A DNA stretch of 64,000 nt from Paraburkholderia elongata (lineage in GTDB: Bacteria > Pseudomonadota > Gammaproteobacteria > Burkholderiales > Burkholderiaceae): contig NZ_WOEZ01000040.1 in the NCBI RefSeq assembly GCF_013177735.1, positions 62,001-126,000 of the forward strand. The letters are read 5' to 3'. Positions 8,368 to 17,573 of this stretch are shown here, one piece after another. Both the position numbers and the translations under genes were made by a program. The first letter of the stretch is position 1. The number at the start of each line of letters is the position of its first letter. The notes below the pieces were generated by a model. It saw only the letters and a program-made list of their open reading frames with translations. It was not told the origin of the DNA and searched no databases.

Positions 8368-9216
8368 TGATTCGTCTCCTAAGCTTTTTTGCCTGCGCGG
8401 CGCTTAATGGATGTTTGCCTGCGGCGTTGGGCTTTTCCTGGGTTTATGCCTGGTCGCGCTTGTTCGTCTGTTTGCCTGCGGCATTGGCCTTTCCTTGATT
8501 TCTTTTTGGTTTATTAGCGTCGCCCCTGTGCGGGACAGGCACTTACTTTCTTTGCCGCCGCAAAGAAAGTAAGCAAAGAAAGCGGCTTCACACCGCTAAT
8601 TCTTAAGCGGGTCCCCTGGCTTGGAGGGGGTAGTGGTGCATCTGGAATCTGTGTTCTCGCACATTCGGCGTGAGTGACAAGGCCGTCATACTTCCGGCGG
8701 CGCTGCGCGCGCCGATGCGCACTTCATAGAACCATCGGTTCACTCGGCACCCTCTTCCGCTCACATTTGCCGGATGCCGACCACTTCACTCAGCACCCCA
8801 CCTTCACACTTGCTCGCTCTCGTCTGCATCCGCTCTCGCAATTCGCCACCAAGCGACCAAGCGCCTCGCCAAGGCGAAGCCGATGGCCCCCACCGCGCCC
8901 AAACGAAGCCCCCGGTTTCCCATGCAGACCCATCCGCGACGCACGCAGTGCGGAGTGGGAGCTGATGAGCGCTTTGTCACTCACGCCGAATGTGCGAGGG
9001 CACAGATTCCAGATGCATCACTACCCCCTCCAAGCCAGGGGACCCGCTTAAGAGTTGGCGGTTGGAGCCGCTTTCTTTGCTTACTTTCTTTGCGGCGGCA
9101 AAGAAAGTAAGTGCCTGCCCCGCACAGGGGCGACGCTAATAGACCAATAAGAAATCAAGGAAAGGCCAACGCCGTAGGCATACAGACACGAAGCGCCTAA
9201 CAGGCAAAAACCAAAC
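8368..9216. other. Gap between mmsA and the GMC gene, filled by a long inverted-repeat element
   Basis: The whole gap between the end of mmsA (9217) and the start codon of the GMC gene (8367) is occupied by the element described at 8384-9215, apart from the GMC ribosome site. Short open frames inside it are not supported as genes. Confidence 0.75.
8384..9215. repeat. Full copy A of a dispersed element with long inverted terminal arms
   Basis: The left arm, about 8475-8680, is repeated in inverted orientation at about 8974-9185. Shared landmarks are GGCCTTTCCTTG, TTAGCGTCGCCCCTGTGCGG, a stem CTTACTTTCTTTGC/GCAAAGAAAGTAAG with a 4-base loop, AAGCGGGTCCCCTGGCTTGG and GCATCTGGAATC. Weaker terminal similarity (TTTTTGCCTG-N3-GGCGCTT) extends to about 8386 and 9214. 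The core between the arms is also related to copy B at 38366-39063. No transposase is encoded. It could be a non-autonomous foldback element or a structured repeat. One isolated arm occurs at about 49347-49625. Confidence 0.85.
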
Positions 9217-10755
9217 CTATTTAGCCACCGGCATAGTGAACTCAGCCCCCTTGCCGATGCTATCCGGCCACCTCTGCATGATGCTCTTGTACCGCGTATA
9301 AAACCGAACACCCTCTTCGCCGTAGGCATGATGATCACCGAAGAGAGACCTCTTCCACCCACCAAAAGAATGCCACGCCATCGGCACAGGAATCGGCACA
9401 TTAATCCCTACCATCCCAATCTGGATCTGCCGCGAAAAAGCCCGAGCCACCCCACCATCGGAGGTAAACAACGACACCCCATTAGCAAACTCGTTAGAGT
9501 TAACAAGCTCAACAGCAGAAGCAAAATCCGGCACCCGCACAACACACAGCACCGGACCAAAAATCTCTTCACGATAAATCTTCATATCGGTCGAGACATC
9601 GTCGAACAAAGTGCCGCCGAGAAAGAACCCCTTCTCATGCCCGGCCACCTGATGGCCACGCCCATCGACAACCAGCTTCGCACCAGCCGCAACGCCGGCG
9701 TCGATATAACCCGCCACTTTCTCGCGATGCGCCGCCGTCACCAACGGCCCCATCTCGGCTTCCGATTCCATGCCATTCAAAATCTTCAGGCTCTTCACTC
9801 GCGGTGTCAGTCGCTCAATCAGTTCATCGGCAATATGCCCCACCGCAACCGCCACCGAAATCGCCATGCACCGCTCGCCAGCGGAACCATAGGCCGCGCC
9901 GATCAACGCATCGACAGCCTGATCGAGATCCGCATCCGGCATCACCACCAGGTGATTCTTCGCACCGCCCAACGCCTGCACGCGCTTGCCGTGCTTCGTG
10001 CCTTCCGTATAGATGTACTCCGCAATCGGCGTCGAACCGACAAACGACAATGCGCTAACCTCGGGATGCACGAGCAACGCATCCACAGCCACCTTGTCGC
10101 CATGCACGACATTGAACACGCCATCCGGCAATCCCGCTTCTTTCAGCAGTTCGGCCAGTCGATTCGAGACGGATGGATCACGCTCTGACGGCTTCAGCAC
10201 GAACGTGTTGCCGCATGCGATCGCCACGGGAAACATCCAGCACGGCACCATCATCGGGAAATTGAATGGCGTAATGCCGGCAACCACACCCAGCGGCTGA
10301 CGCAAATTCCAGTTGTCGATGCCGCCGCCGATCTGGTCGGTGAAGTCGGTCTTCAAGAGATTCGGAATGCCGCACGCGAACTCGACAATCTCGATGCCGC
10401 GCATCACCTCGCCCTTGGCATCGGAAAACACCTTGCCGTGCTCACGCGTGATCAACTCCGCCAGTTCGTCATGGTGGCGGTCGAGCAATTCCTTGAACTT
10501 GAACAGCACGCGCGCCCGCTTGATCGGCGCGGTTTCGCTCCATGCAGGAAACGCAGCACTGGCAGCAGCGACCGCCGCGTCTACTTCAGCGACGCTCGCC
10601 AGCGGCACGCGTGCGCTCACGCTGCCAAGCGCAGGATTGAAGACTTCGCCGAAGCGGCCGCTCGTGCCTTCGATAGCCTTGCCGTTGATGAAATGGGTCA
10701 GCGCGCGTGCGCTCGTCTCGCTCCGGACGGTCTCGTCCTGATATGTCTCGCTCAT
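9217..10755 (-). CDS. mmsA: CoA-acylating methylmalonate-semialdehyde dehydrogenase
   Basis: A 512-residue aldehyde dehydrogenase. The nucleophile is Cys296 in [10 protein letters not shown]. The segment ALGGAKNH replaces the general-base glutamate motif of ordinary aldehyde dehydrogenases, as is known for the CoA-dependent methylmalonate-semialdehyde enzymes of valine and myo-inositol breakdown. The chosen ATG at 10755 has an AGGAAGAGGA ribosome site; an upstream frame adds 12 residues without one. A LysR gene is divergent across a 133-base gap and probably controls it. The 3' third has A/C-rich + strand composition (T/G-rich coding strand) next to the repeat element. Confidence 0.93.
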   Translation of the reverse strand: MSETYQDETVRSETSARALTHFINGKAIEGTSGRFGEVFNPALGSVSARVPLASVAEVDAAVAAASAAFPAWSETAPIKRARVLFKFKELLDRHHDELAELITREHGKVFSDAKGEVMRGIEIVEFACGIPNLLKTDFTDQIGGGIDNWNLRQPLGVVAGITPFNFPMMVPCWMFPVAIACGNTFVLKPSERDPSVSNRLAELLKEAGLPDGVFNVVHGDKVAVDALLVHPEVSALSFVGSTPIAEYIYTEGTKHGKRVQALGGAKNHLVVMPDADLDQAVDALIGAAYGSAGERCMAISVAVAVGHIADELIERLTPRVKSLKILNGMESEAEMGPLVTAAHREKVAGYIDAGVAAGAKLVVDGRGHQVAGHEKGFFLGGTLFDDVSTDMKIYREEIFGPVLCVVRVPDFASAVELVNSNEFANGVSLFTSDGGVARAFSRQIQIGMVGINVPIPVPMAWHSFGGWKRSLFGDHHAYGEEGVRFYTRYKSIMQRWPDSIGKGAEFTMPVAK

Positions 10756-10844
10756 CTTCTTGTCCTCTTCCTGTGAATGTCTTCCGCCCACCGCAAACGG
10801 CGTGATGAACGCAAGCGTACGGCGCTTCGGGGCGACAAATCCAA

Positions 10845-10876
10845 TGAGTAATGCTCAACTGCGCTATAAGCTGAGC
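10845..10876. promoter_or_regulatory. Probable LysR-type operator between mmsA and its regulator
   Basis: GCTCA (10853-10857) and TGAGC (10872-10876) form an interrupted dyad, and a TGAG at 10845-10848 adds a second, shorter dyad with the same GCTCA. The dyad lies immediately upstream of the LysR start at 10889, the classical place for an autoregulatory and divergent activation site. Confidence 0.5.
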
Positions 10877-10888
10877 TAATATCAGGAT

Positions 10889-11788
10889 ATGGATCTGACT
10901 CTGCTACGGGCGTTCGTCACCGTCGCGCGCGAGGGCAACCTCACCCGTGCCGCGGTGCAGCTTCACCTGACCCAACCTGCCGTCAGCCTGCAAATCAAGC
11001 ATTTGCAGGAGACGCTCGGCGTGACGCTGTTCACGCGGACTTCGCACGGGCTTTCGCTGACACGCGATGGCCAGGCCCTGCTGCCCCATGCCGAACGCGC
11101 GCTGGGCGCCGCGAGCGACGTGCAGCGCGCAGCGGCGTCGCTGCGCCACGAAGTGCGCGGTCGGTTGCGGATCGGCACGATCCTCGATCCGGCCTTTCTG
11201 CGCCTCGGCGGCTTTCTCAAGCAACTGGTGGAAACCTGGCCGCACATCGAAACGGCCTTGCGCCACGGCATGTCGGGCTGGGTGCTGGAGCAGGTTCGCG
11301 CGGGAGAACTGGATGTGGGCTATTACATCGGCCTTCCATCCGATGACGATAGCCGTGACGGCGCCATCTTTCACGCCGTGACGCTCACGCACTTCCAGTA
11401 CCGCGTGCTCGCGCCGGCGGGCTGGAAAGATCGCGTGAAGGGTGCGCGCGACTGGCGTTCGCTCGCCGCACTGCCGTGGATCTGGACGCCGCCCGCGTCC
11501 GCGCACAATCGATTGTTGTCGCGCTGCTTTGACGAGGCCGGCGTAAAACCGGTTAAGGTGGCGGAAGTGGATCAGGAGCCGTCGATGCTCGATCTGGTCA
11601 AGTCAGGTGTCGGCCTAACGCTCGCGCGCGACGCCACCGCGATCGCGGAAGCTCATGCGCACGCGTTGACCATCGTCGAGGGCGTCACCGTGCCGACCCA
11701 GCTCAGCTTTATCACGCTGGCGGAGCGCAAGGACGAACCGGCGATTGCCGCCGCGTTGAAGCTGATCGAGCAGCAATGGGCGACATAG
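10889..11788 (+). CDS. LysR family transcriptional regulator
   Basis: A 299-residue regulator. The N-terminal winged helix-turn-helix (MDLTLLRAFVTVAREGNLTRAAVQLHLTQ within the first 30 residues) is followed by a substrate-binding-like effector domain. It is divergent from mmsA, so it is the likely controller of that gene in response to an acid or CoA-ester intermediate; this is inference from position. A short AGGAT precedes the ATG. Confidence 0.92.
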   Translation: MDLTLLRAFVTVAREGNLTRAAVQLHLTQPAVSLQIKHLQETLGVTLFTRTSHGLSLTRDGQALLPHAERALGAASDVQRAAASLRHEVRGRLRIGTILDPAFLRLGGFLKQLVETWPHIETALRHGMSGWVLEQVRAGELDVGYYIGLPSDDDSRDGAIFHAVTLTHFQYRVLAPAGWKDRVKGARDWRSLAALPWIWTPPASAHNRLLSRCFDEAGVKPVKVAEVDQEPSMLDLVKSGVGLTLARDATAIAEAHAHALTIVEGVTVPTQLSFITLAERKDEPAIAAALKLIEQQWAT

Positions 11789-12131
11789 CCGCCGCATGAA
11801 TGCACGCCTGATGGCAAAACGAGAGCGATATGAGCCACTCTCATGACGGCCGCTCACCGTGCGGCCGCTAGTCATGCTCGCTGGCGGTTCCGTGCAGAGC
11901 GACCGCGCTGAACACCCTTGGCGGTCGTGGGCGCTGGTCACATTGACAGGCGATCCTCGTCGGCCCTGTCATCTGAAACCACACCACCACGCACTTTTTG
12001 TTAGATTGAGGGTTCGCGCTCACGCGCCGGCCCGCTTCGTTTTTGTTCCGTCTGACTTTGTCCTTCCCGGCAGCTTCGCCCCGGCAACACCGGAAGCCGC
12101 CGACCACGCCATCCTTCGACAGGAGCCTGAC
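11789..12131. other. Gap between the LysR gene and the CYTH gene
   Basis: A gap of 343 bases. An open frame runs through from 11859 in phase with the downstream CYTH gene, but the family start is at 12132, so this is taken as untranslated. A GC-rich inverted repeat around 11849-11867 (GGCCGC with GCGGCC) may end the LysR transcript, but no T-run follows. Nothing else recognised. Confidence 0.4.
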
Positions 12132-12668
12132 ATGGCACGCAACATTGAAATCAAAGCCCGCGCCCAGCATTTCGAGCAACTGCGCGAGCGAGCTGCAAAG
12201 CTTGCACCGGACGCGCCGCTGATCTTCCGCCAACAGGACTTCTTCTACGACGTGCCGCGTGGCCGCCTGAAGCTGCGTCAGTTCGACGACGGCACGCCGG
12301 CCGAACTGATCTTCTATCAGCGCGACGACCGCGATGGTCCCAAGGCGTCGTATTACACGCGCAGCCCGGTGACCAACCCTGAAGCGATGCACGCGCTGCT
12401 CGCCACGGCGCTGACCACGCGTGGCATCGTCACGAAGGAACGTCACGTTTATCTGACGGGCCGTACGCGGATCCATCTGGACCGCGTCGATGGTCTCGGC
12501 GACTTCGTCGAGCTCGAAGTCGTGCTGGCTCAGGACGACGACGAAGAAGGCGGCCATGCCGAAGCGCATGCGATGTTCCAGACCCTCGGCGTGCCGGAAT
12601 CGGACCTGGTGGCCGTCGCCTACGTCGATTTGCTGAGCCCGGACAACGAACCGAAGCAAGCTGCGTAA
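12132..12668 (+). CDS. CYTH-domain protein (CyaB / thiamine-triphosphatase superfamily)
   Basis: 178 residues starting MARNIEIKARAQHF, the typical start of the class IV adenylate cyclase-like CYTH subfamily. The family ExExK phosphate-binding strand appears as NIEIK (residues 4-8), with the first acidic position being Asn. LKLRQF, AELIFYQRDD, VYLTGRTRIHLDRVDGLGDFVELEVV supply the alternating charged strands of the tunnel fold. Members bind triphosphorylated substrates with divalent metal ions, and the actual substrate here is unknown. The start has an AGGAGCC ribosome site. Confidence 0.85.
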   Translation: MARNIEIKARAQHFEQLRERAAKLAPDAPLIFRQQDFFYDVPRGRLKLRQFDDGTPAELIFYQRDDRDGPKASYYTRSPVTNPEAMHALLATALTTRGIVTKERHVYLTGRTRIHLDRVDGLGDFVELEVVLAQDDDEEGGHAEAHAMFQTLGVPESDLVAVAYVDLLSPDNEPKQAA

Positions 12669-12761
12669 AACTTCAGCATCAAGGGTCGCGGTGACATCAA
12701 TCCTTGAAGCGCGGCCCCCTTCAAAACTCCCAAACACCGGAACGGCCGGGAAGCCGCCGCA

Positions 12762-13253
12762 TCAAACGGCGGCCGCCCCCGGCGACAGATGGCCGAGCGG
12801 CAACGGCCCATTGCGCTTGAACGTGGTCAACACGATATTGGAGCGCACGCTGTCGACGCCCGGTACACGCATCAACTTTTTCATCACGAACGTCGACAAA
12901 TAGTTCAGATCAGGCGCCACGATGCGCAGTAGATAATCGGCGTCGCCGACCACCGCGTGACATTCCAGTACTTCCGGCAGCACCTCGATCTGTTGCTGAA
13001 ATTGCTCGATGATCGAGTCGCCGTGATGCTTCAACTTCAGACTCGTAAAAGCCGTCACTCCGAGCCCGAGTTTTTCCGGGCGCAGCACGACGCGATAGCC
13101 GTCCACCACGCCCACCTGCTCCAGGCGCTGCAAGCGCCGCCCGATCTGCGACGGTGATAGCGGCACCTGCTCAGCCAATTGCTGATGCGTAGCCCGGCCG
13201 AAGCGCTGAAGAACGTCCAGAAGCGCGAGATCGAAGTGATCGAGTTCTAACAT
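12762..13253 (-). CDS. Lrp/AsnC family transcriptional regulator
   Basis: 163 residues from MLELDHFDLALLDVLQRFGR. An N-terminal helix-turn-helix (residues 18-40, HQQLAEQVPLSPSQIGRRLQRLEQ) is followed by the RAM ligand-binding domain (VGDADYLLRIV). An alternative ATG five codons earlier (13268) has no better ribosome site. It is divergent from phhA, so it probably senses an aromatic amino acid and controls phenylalanine hydroxylation, as described for such pairs in other proteobacteria. Confidence 0.9.
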   Translation of the reverse strand: MLELDHFDLALLDVLQRFGRATHQQLAEQVPLSPSQIGRRLQRLEQVGVVDGYRVVLRPEKLGLGVTAFTSLKLKHHGDSIIEQFQQQIEVLPEVLECHAVVGDADYLLRIVAPDLNYLSTFVMKKLMRVPGVDSVRSNIVLTTFKRNGPLPLGHLSPGAAAV

Positions 13254-13282
13254 GATCGATATCCGCATTAAACCTGTATTTG

Positions 13283-13299
13283 ATGCACGATTATCGCAT
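13283..13299. promoter_or_regulatory. Possible AsnC-regulator site upstream of phhA
   Basis: ATGC (13283-13286) and GCAT (13296-13299) flank an AT-rich centre in the gap shared by the AsnC gene and phhA. The symmetry is weak but the location fits an Lrp-type operator. Confidence 0.3.
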
Positions 13300-13401
13300 G
13301 TTATCCCGCCATAACGCCATCATTGCGCCCTTTCCGCACGCTCGCCGCTCTACACTTGCATCACCGTTTCAACCCGCAGTCACCGTAGAGCGCGCAGCAT
13401 C

Positions 13402-14292
13402 ATGTCCACAGCCAACACCGCCAAACTCAAAGAGCAATTCGACGCCGGCCTCGAAACCCGCGCCGATTTCACCATCGACCAGCCGACCGAACGATACGGC
13501 GCAGTCGACCACGCGGTATGGCAACAGCTGTACGCACGTCAGACCGCGTTGGTCAAGGGCCGTGTGTGCGATGAATTTCTGGCAGGCGTCGACCGTATCG
13601 GCATGCCGTCCGACCGCGTGCCCTCCTTCGATGAAATCAACGCGAAGCTGACACCCGCGACGGGCTGGCAAATCGTCGCCGTGCCCGGACTCGTGCCCGA
13701 CCAGGTGTTCTTCGAGCATCTGGCGAACCGCCGTTTTCCCGTGACCTGGTGGATGCGTCGCCCCGATCAACTCGATTATCTGCAGGAACCGGACTGCTTT
13801 CACGATCTGTTCGGCCACGTGCCGCTGCTGATCAATCCGGTGTTTGCGGACTACATGCATGCGTACGGCCGCGCCGCGCTCGCCGCTAATGACGCCGGCG
13901 CCCTGCCGCTGCTCGCGCGGCTCTATTGGTACACAGTCGAGTTCGGCCTGATCCGCGACGCGGCGAGTCCGAACGGCGTGAAGATTTACGGCGCAGGCAT
14001 CGTGTCGAGCAAAGGCGAGACGCTCTACAGCCAGCAAAGCGCGGCGCCGAACCGGCTCGGCTTCGACCTCGAACGCGTGATGCGCACGCGCTACCGCATC
14101 GACACGTTCCAGAAAACCTACTTCGTGATCGACGACTTCGCGCAATTGTTCAGCGTGGCGCAAACCGACTTCGCGCCGCTGCTGGCAAAGCTGGCCGCGG
14201 AGCCGGCGTTCGCGGCAGGCGACGTGCTCGAGCACGATCGCGTCATCACGCGCGGCTCGCAGGAAGGCTGGCAAGCCGACGGGGATATCTGA
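13402..14292 (+). CDS. phhA: Phenylalanine 4-monooxygenase (phenylalanine hydroxylase)
   Basis: A 296-residue non-haem iron enzyme that converts L-phenylalanine to L-tyrosine using tetrahydropterin and oxygen. The iron ligands are visible as His134 and His139 in FHDLFGHVP and Glu180 in YWYTVEFGL. The length matches the single-domain bacterial form without an ACT regulatory domain. It is followed by the pterin dehydratase gene phhB, which regenerates the cofactor, and preceded by a divergent AsnC regulator. Confidence 0.97.
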   Translation: MSTANTAKLKEQFDAGLETRADFTIDQPTERYGAVDHAVWQQLYARQTALVKGRVCDEFLAGVDRIGMPSDRVPSFDEINAKLTPATGWQIVAVPGLVPDQVFFEHLANRRFPVTWWMRRPDQLDYLQEPDCFHDLFGHVPLLINPVFADYMHAYGRAALAANDAGALPLLARLYWYTVEFGLIRDAASPNGVKIYGAGIVSSKGETLYSQQSAAPNRLGFDLERVMRTRYRIDTFQKTYFVIDDFAQLFSVAQTDFAPLLAKLAAEPAFAAGDVLEHDRVITRGSQEGWQADGDI

Positions 14293-14395
14293 CAACACAG
14301 CCTGAACAGGCCGCCAGCAGGCTCGCGGCATCCGTGAAAAAATAGCGGATACGCACGCCCACCGGCGCGCCTGTTCAGATCAATGAGGTAGCACC

Positions 14396-14686
14396 ATGAT
14401 TAACAAACTGACTTCCGAAGAACGCGCCACGCAGGTTACGGAGCTGCGTGGCTGGCAAGCCGTGGCGGGCCGCGACGCGATCCAGCGCCACTTCAAGTTC
14501 GCCGACTTCAACGAAGCATTCGGCTTTATGACGCGCGTGGCGATCAAGGCGCAGGAGATGAATCACCACCCGGAATGGTTCAACGTGTACAACAAGGTGG
14601 AGATCACGCTGTCGACGCACGAGGCCAATGGCTTGACGGAGCGGGACATCAAACTGGCCCGATTTATCGATAGTATTACGGCGTAA
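14396..14686 (+). CDS. phhB: Pterin-4a-carbinolamine dehydratase
   Basis: 96 residues, the normal size of the family. The catalytic motif is [20 protein letters not shown] (His57, His58, His75). It dehydrates the 4a-hydroxy-tetrahydropterin released by PhhA. It lies about 100 bases behind phhA on the same strand with a GAGGTAG ribosome site, so it is very likely cotranscribed. Confidence 0.96.
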   Translation: MINKLTSEERATQVTELRGWQAVAGRDAIQRHFKFADFNEAFGFMTRVAIKAQEMNHHPEWFNVYNKVEITLSTHEANGLTERDIKLARFIDSITA

Positions 14687-14780
14687 TACAAGCGATCAGG
14701 TGCCTCGATGCACCCTGTATCGAACAATTTGACGATAATGAAAGGGCATTGCAGGCAATCTGGTGCCCAAACCTTCAGTT

Positions 14781-15005
14781 CTACAGGGTAGTATTAAGGC
14801 GCACGTAAGAATCCCACGCTTGCTTGGCGATCCCGTCCAAACGATCCGGTGATAGCGTCTGCTGACGCTGTACAATCATCAGCGCATACGGCTTGGAGAG
14901 CGCGCTTGCCTCCTTGCACAGAACGAGTTCGTCGCCGCTCGAAGGTGAGCGGGCGCGCCAGAAGTTGATCGCGGCTTCCAGTTCGTGAATCGTTATATCG
15001 GACAT
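14781..15005 (-). CDS. DUF3717-type small protein
   Basis: 74 residues beginning MSDITIHELEAAINFWRARSP, which I recognise as the conserved start of the DUF3717 family, widespread in Burkholderiaceae and of unknown function. The frame can be extended upstream, but that part lacks family features and would overlap the start of the response regulator. The protein is mostly helical and has no membrane segment. Confidence 0.75.
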   Translation of the reverse strand: MSDITIHELEAAINFWRARSPSSGDELVLCKEASALSKPYALMIVQRQQTLSPDRLDGIAKQAWDSYVRLNTTL

Positions 15006-15178
15006 GACTTCGTGATCACTCGGTGGCTGCTTTCGGGCTACTTCACGGCTGCTCGATAGCTGCCTCGTGGGAGCCTGGTGCCAGTTCGGCACGGCCACGC
15101 GGCACGCTGCCTGTGCAGCAGGCGCCCCGGCGAACCGCTTGCCCAAACGCCTAAAACCATTGTACTTGAGCGAAATCC

Positions 15179-15865
15179 ATGCGACTCCTTCTGATCGAAG
15201 ATGACCGCCCCATCGCACGCGGCATCCAAAGTAGTCTCGAACAAGCCGGCTTCACCGTCGACATGGTCCATGACGGCATTTTCGCCGAACAGGCCCTCAC
15301 CCAAAACCGCCATGAGCTTGTGATCCTCGATCTGGGCCTGCCCGGTATCGACGGCATGACGCTGCTGGCGCGCTTTCGCCAGAGCAATCGCCACACGCCG
15401 GTGATCATCCTCACCGCGCGCGACGAGTTGAACGACCGCGTGCAAGGCCTGAATTCCGGCGCGGACGACTACATGCTGAAGCCATTCGAACCCACCGAAC
15501 TCGAAGCGCGCATCCGCGCCGTGATGCGCCGCAGCGGCCCGCACGGCGACATGCCGCGCCCGGAAGTGTCACTGGGCGGTGTACGTTTGTCGGGCGTCGA
15601 TCGCCGCATTTTCAACGACGATAAGCCGCTAGAACTGTCGCCGCGCGAATTCGCGGTACTCGAAATGCTGCTGCTGCGCCACGGCCGCGTGGTCAGCAAG
15701 GCTCAGCTGCAAGACCATTTGACGCACTTCGGCGGCGATCTCGGCGATACCGCGATTGAAGTCTATGTGCACCGGGTACGTAAAAAGCTCGAAAACTGCC
15801 GTGTCGAAATCGTCACGGTGCGTGGCTTCGGTTACCTGTTGCAGGAAATCCGCCAGGCCGCATAA
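15179..15865 (+). CDS. OmpR-family response regulator
   Basis: 228 residues. Receiver domain with acidic pair Asp8-Asp9, phosphoacceptor Asp51 (VILDLGLPGIDG) and Lys101 (DYMLKPFE), followed by a C-terminal winged helix (VRKKLE, VRGFGYLL). The sequence is closest in style to the QseB/TctD subgroup. The sensor kinase gene follows after 143 bases on the same strand, so the two form a two-component system. Confidence 0.95.
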   Translation: MRLLLIEDDRPIARGIQSSLEQAGFTVDMVHDGIFAEQALTQNRHELVILDLGLPGIDGMTLLARFRQSNRHTPVIILTARDELNDRVQGLNSGADDYMLKPFEPTELEARIRAVMRRSGPHGDMPRPEVSLGGVRLSGVDRRIFNDDKPLELSPREFAVLEMLLLRHGRVVSKAQLQDHLTHFGGDLGDTAIEVYVHRVRKKLENCRVEIVTVRGFGYLLQEIRQAA

Positions 15866-16008
15866 TCGTCGCAAGGGCCGCACGCTGTGTTGCGGCCTGA
15901 CAGCGCCGGGCCGGCGCCGCGCACTCGGTGTGCAATTCACCGGCTTCCGGCGAATTTTCACGGCGCCACGGTGGTTTACGCCGTTGCCACTTTCCCGCGC
16001 GTTCGATC

Positions 16009-17511
16009 ATGCCCCAGCCGGCCGCCAATAGTCTGCGCCGCACGCTGCTGCGGCGCCTCGCTGCTCCCCTTTCACTGCTCGCACTGATGAGCGGCCTGAT
16101 CGCTTACTGGCTGGCGTGGCAGTACACGCAGCACGTGGTTGACCGATCGCTCGCCGATCTCGCCACCGCGATCTCCAAACAGATCCAGATAGCCGGCCCT
16201 GACGCCCAGGTGACGGTGCCGCCGCTCGCGCAGGCCATGTTCTCCGATCCGGTCGAGCAACTCGTCTATCGGATCAGCAACGGCGAAACCGAAATCGCCG
16301 GCGACCACAATCTGCCGCTGCAGGGCACCAGCGTGCGGCGCATGCATTACGCGTACGTCTTCGAAACGCAACACGAAGGCGTGACGGTACGCGTGGCCCA
16401 AGTGCGCGTCGATCAGCCGAACGGCAATCCGATCGTCGTCGAAGTCGGTCAGCCGGTGCATCACCGTTTTCGCATCGCCGCCGAGTTTCTGGTCGCGATC
16501 ATGATGCCGCTGCTGTTGCTGCTGCTGGCGGGCTGGGTGATCGTGTGGCGTGTCGTCAATCAACAGCTCAATCCGCTCACCGATCTCGCGGACTCGCTGA
16601 ACCGGCAAACCCACACATCGCTCGAACCGGTGGACGAGACCTATGTGCCAGTTGAAATCCGGCCGCTCACCGGCGCCCTGAACGCGCTGCTTGATCGTCT
16701 GAAAACCGCCCTCGACGGCCAGCGCAAATTTATCGCCGACGCCGCACATCAGCTGCGCACGCCGCTCACCGCCGTCAAGCTGCATGCGGAACAGGCCGCC
16801 GTCGCGCGTGATCCGCAGCAGACGCTCGCTGCGGTCCGTGAACTGCGCGCAGCGGCCGACCGCGCCGTGCGGCTGTCGAACCAGTTGCTTTCGCTTGCGC
16901 GCGCCGAGCCGGGTGAACAGGCGGCACGTTTCGTCAATGTGGATATGGCCGCGCTCGCGTTCGATACAGGAGCGGAATGGGTGCCACGGGCGTTGACCTT
17001 CCACGTCGACCTCGGCTTCCAGCGACTCGACGACCCGGCCAACGATCATCCGCTGATGGTGCGCGGCAATCCGGTACTGCTGCATGAAGTTATCGCCAAT
17101 CTGTTGGATAACGCGCTCAAGTACGTGCCGCCTTCGCGTTTCGATGGCGGCCGCATCACCGTGACGGTGTCGCAAACCGTGATCGACGAGGTGCGCATGG
17201 CCGAGATCATCGTGGAAGACAATGGGCCGGGCGTGCCGCTCACGCAGCAAGCCGATCTATTCAAACGGTTTTTCCGCGGCGACGGTCAGAGCGAAGCCGG
17301 TGTGGATAGCGGCGCCGGTCTCGGTCTCGCGATCGTCCACGACATCATGGTGCTGCATCACGGCAGCGTGCATTACGAAGATGCGCCGGAAGGCGGTGCG
17401 CGCTTTATCGTGCGTATTCCGCTTATGCCGATCAGCGTTCAGCACGACGTCGATCCCGAGACCCGGCGTCCGGCAAAGAAATCGGCGCACTCGGCGCCGA
17501 TCGATATGTGA
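16009..17511 (+). CDS. Two-component sensor histidine kinase
   Basis: About 500 residues from the ATG at 16009 (MPQPAANSLRRTLL). It has a transmembrane segment at about residues 20-40, a periplasmic domain of about 115 residues, a second transmembrane segment at about 159-181, a HAMP-like linker, the phosphoacceptor His247 in DAAHQLRTPL, and the ATP-binding boxes NLLDNALKY, VEDNGPGVP and GAGLGLAIV. The periplasmic part fits the 2CSK-N type domain seen in TctE-like sensors of organic acids; this is an inference. Reading on from 15928 would add 27 residues without a ribosome site. Confidence 0.93.
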   Translation: MPQPAANSLRRTLLRRLAAPLSLLALMSGLIAYWLAWQYTQHVVDRSLADLATAISKQIQIAGPDAQVTVPPLAQAMFSDPVEQLVYRISNGETEIAGDHNLPLQGTSVRRMHYAYVFETQHEGVTVRVAQVRVDQPNGNPIVVEVGQPVHHRFRIAAEFLVAIMMPLLLLLLAGWVIVWRVVNQQLNPLTDLADSLNRQTHTSLEPVDETYVPVEIRPLTGALNALLDRLKTALDGQRKFIADAAHQLRTPLTAVKLHAEQAAVARDPQQTLAAVRELRAAADRAVRLSNQLLSLARAEPGEQAARFVNVDMAALAFDTGAEWVPRALTFHVDLGFQRLDDPANDHPLMVRGNPVLLHEVIANLLDNALKYVPPSRFDGGRITVTVSQTVIDEVRMAEIIVEDNGPGVPLTQQADLFKRFFRGDGQSEAGVDSGAGLGLAIVHDIMVLHHGSVHYEDAPEGGARFIVRIPLMPISVQHDVDPETRRPAKKSAHSAPIDM

Positions 17512-17573
17512 CTCTGCAGTGGGTCAATGCGTCGCCACGGGCTGCCTTGAGTTCAACTCTGGCAACCCGTGTT

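Noticed and set aside
8521..8580. Repeat arms considered as a CRISPR array
   Set aside because: There are only isolated copies, kilobases apart and partly inverted. There are no regular spacers and no cas genes.
8674..9110. Several short frames inside repeat copy A
   Set aside because: They arise from the repeat sequence, overlap each other on both strands and lack ribosome sites.
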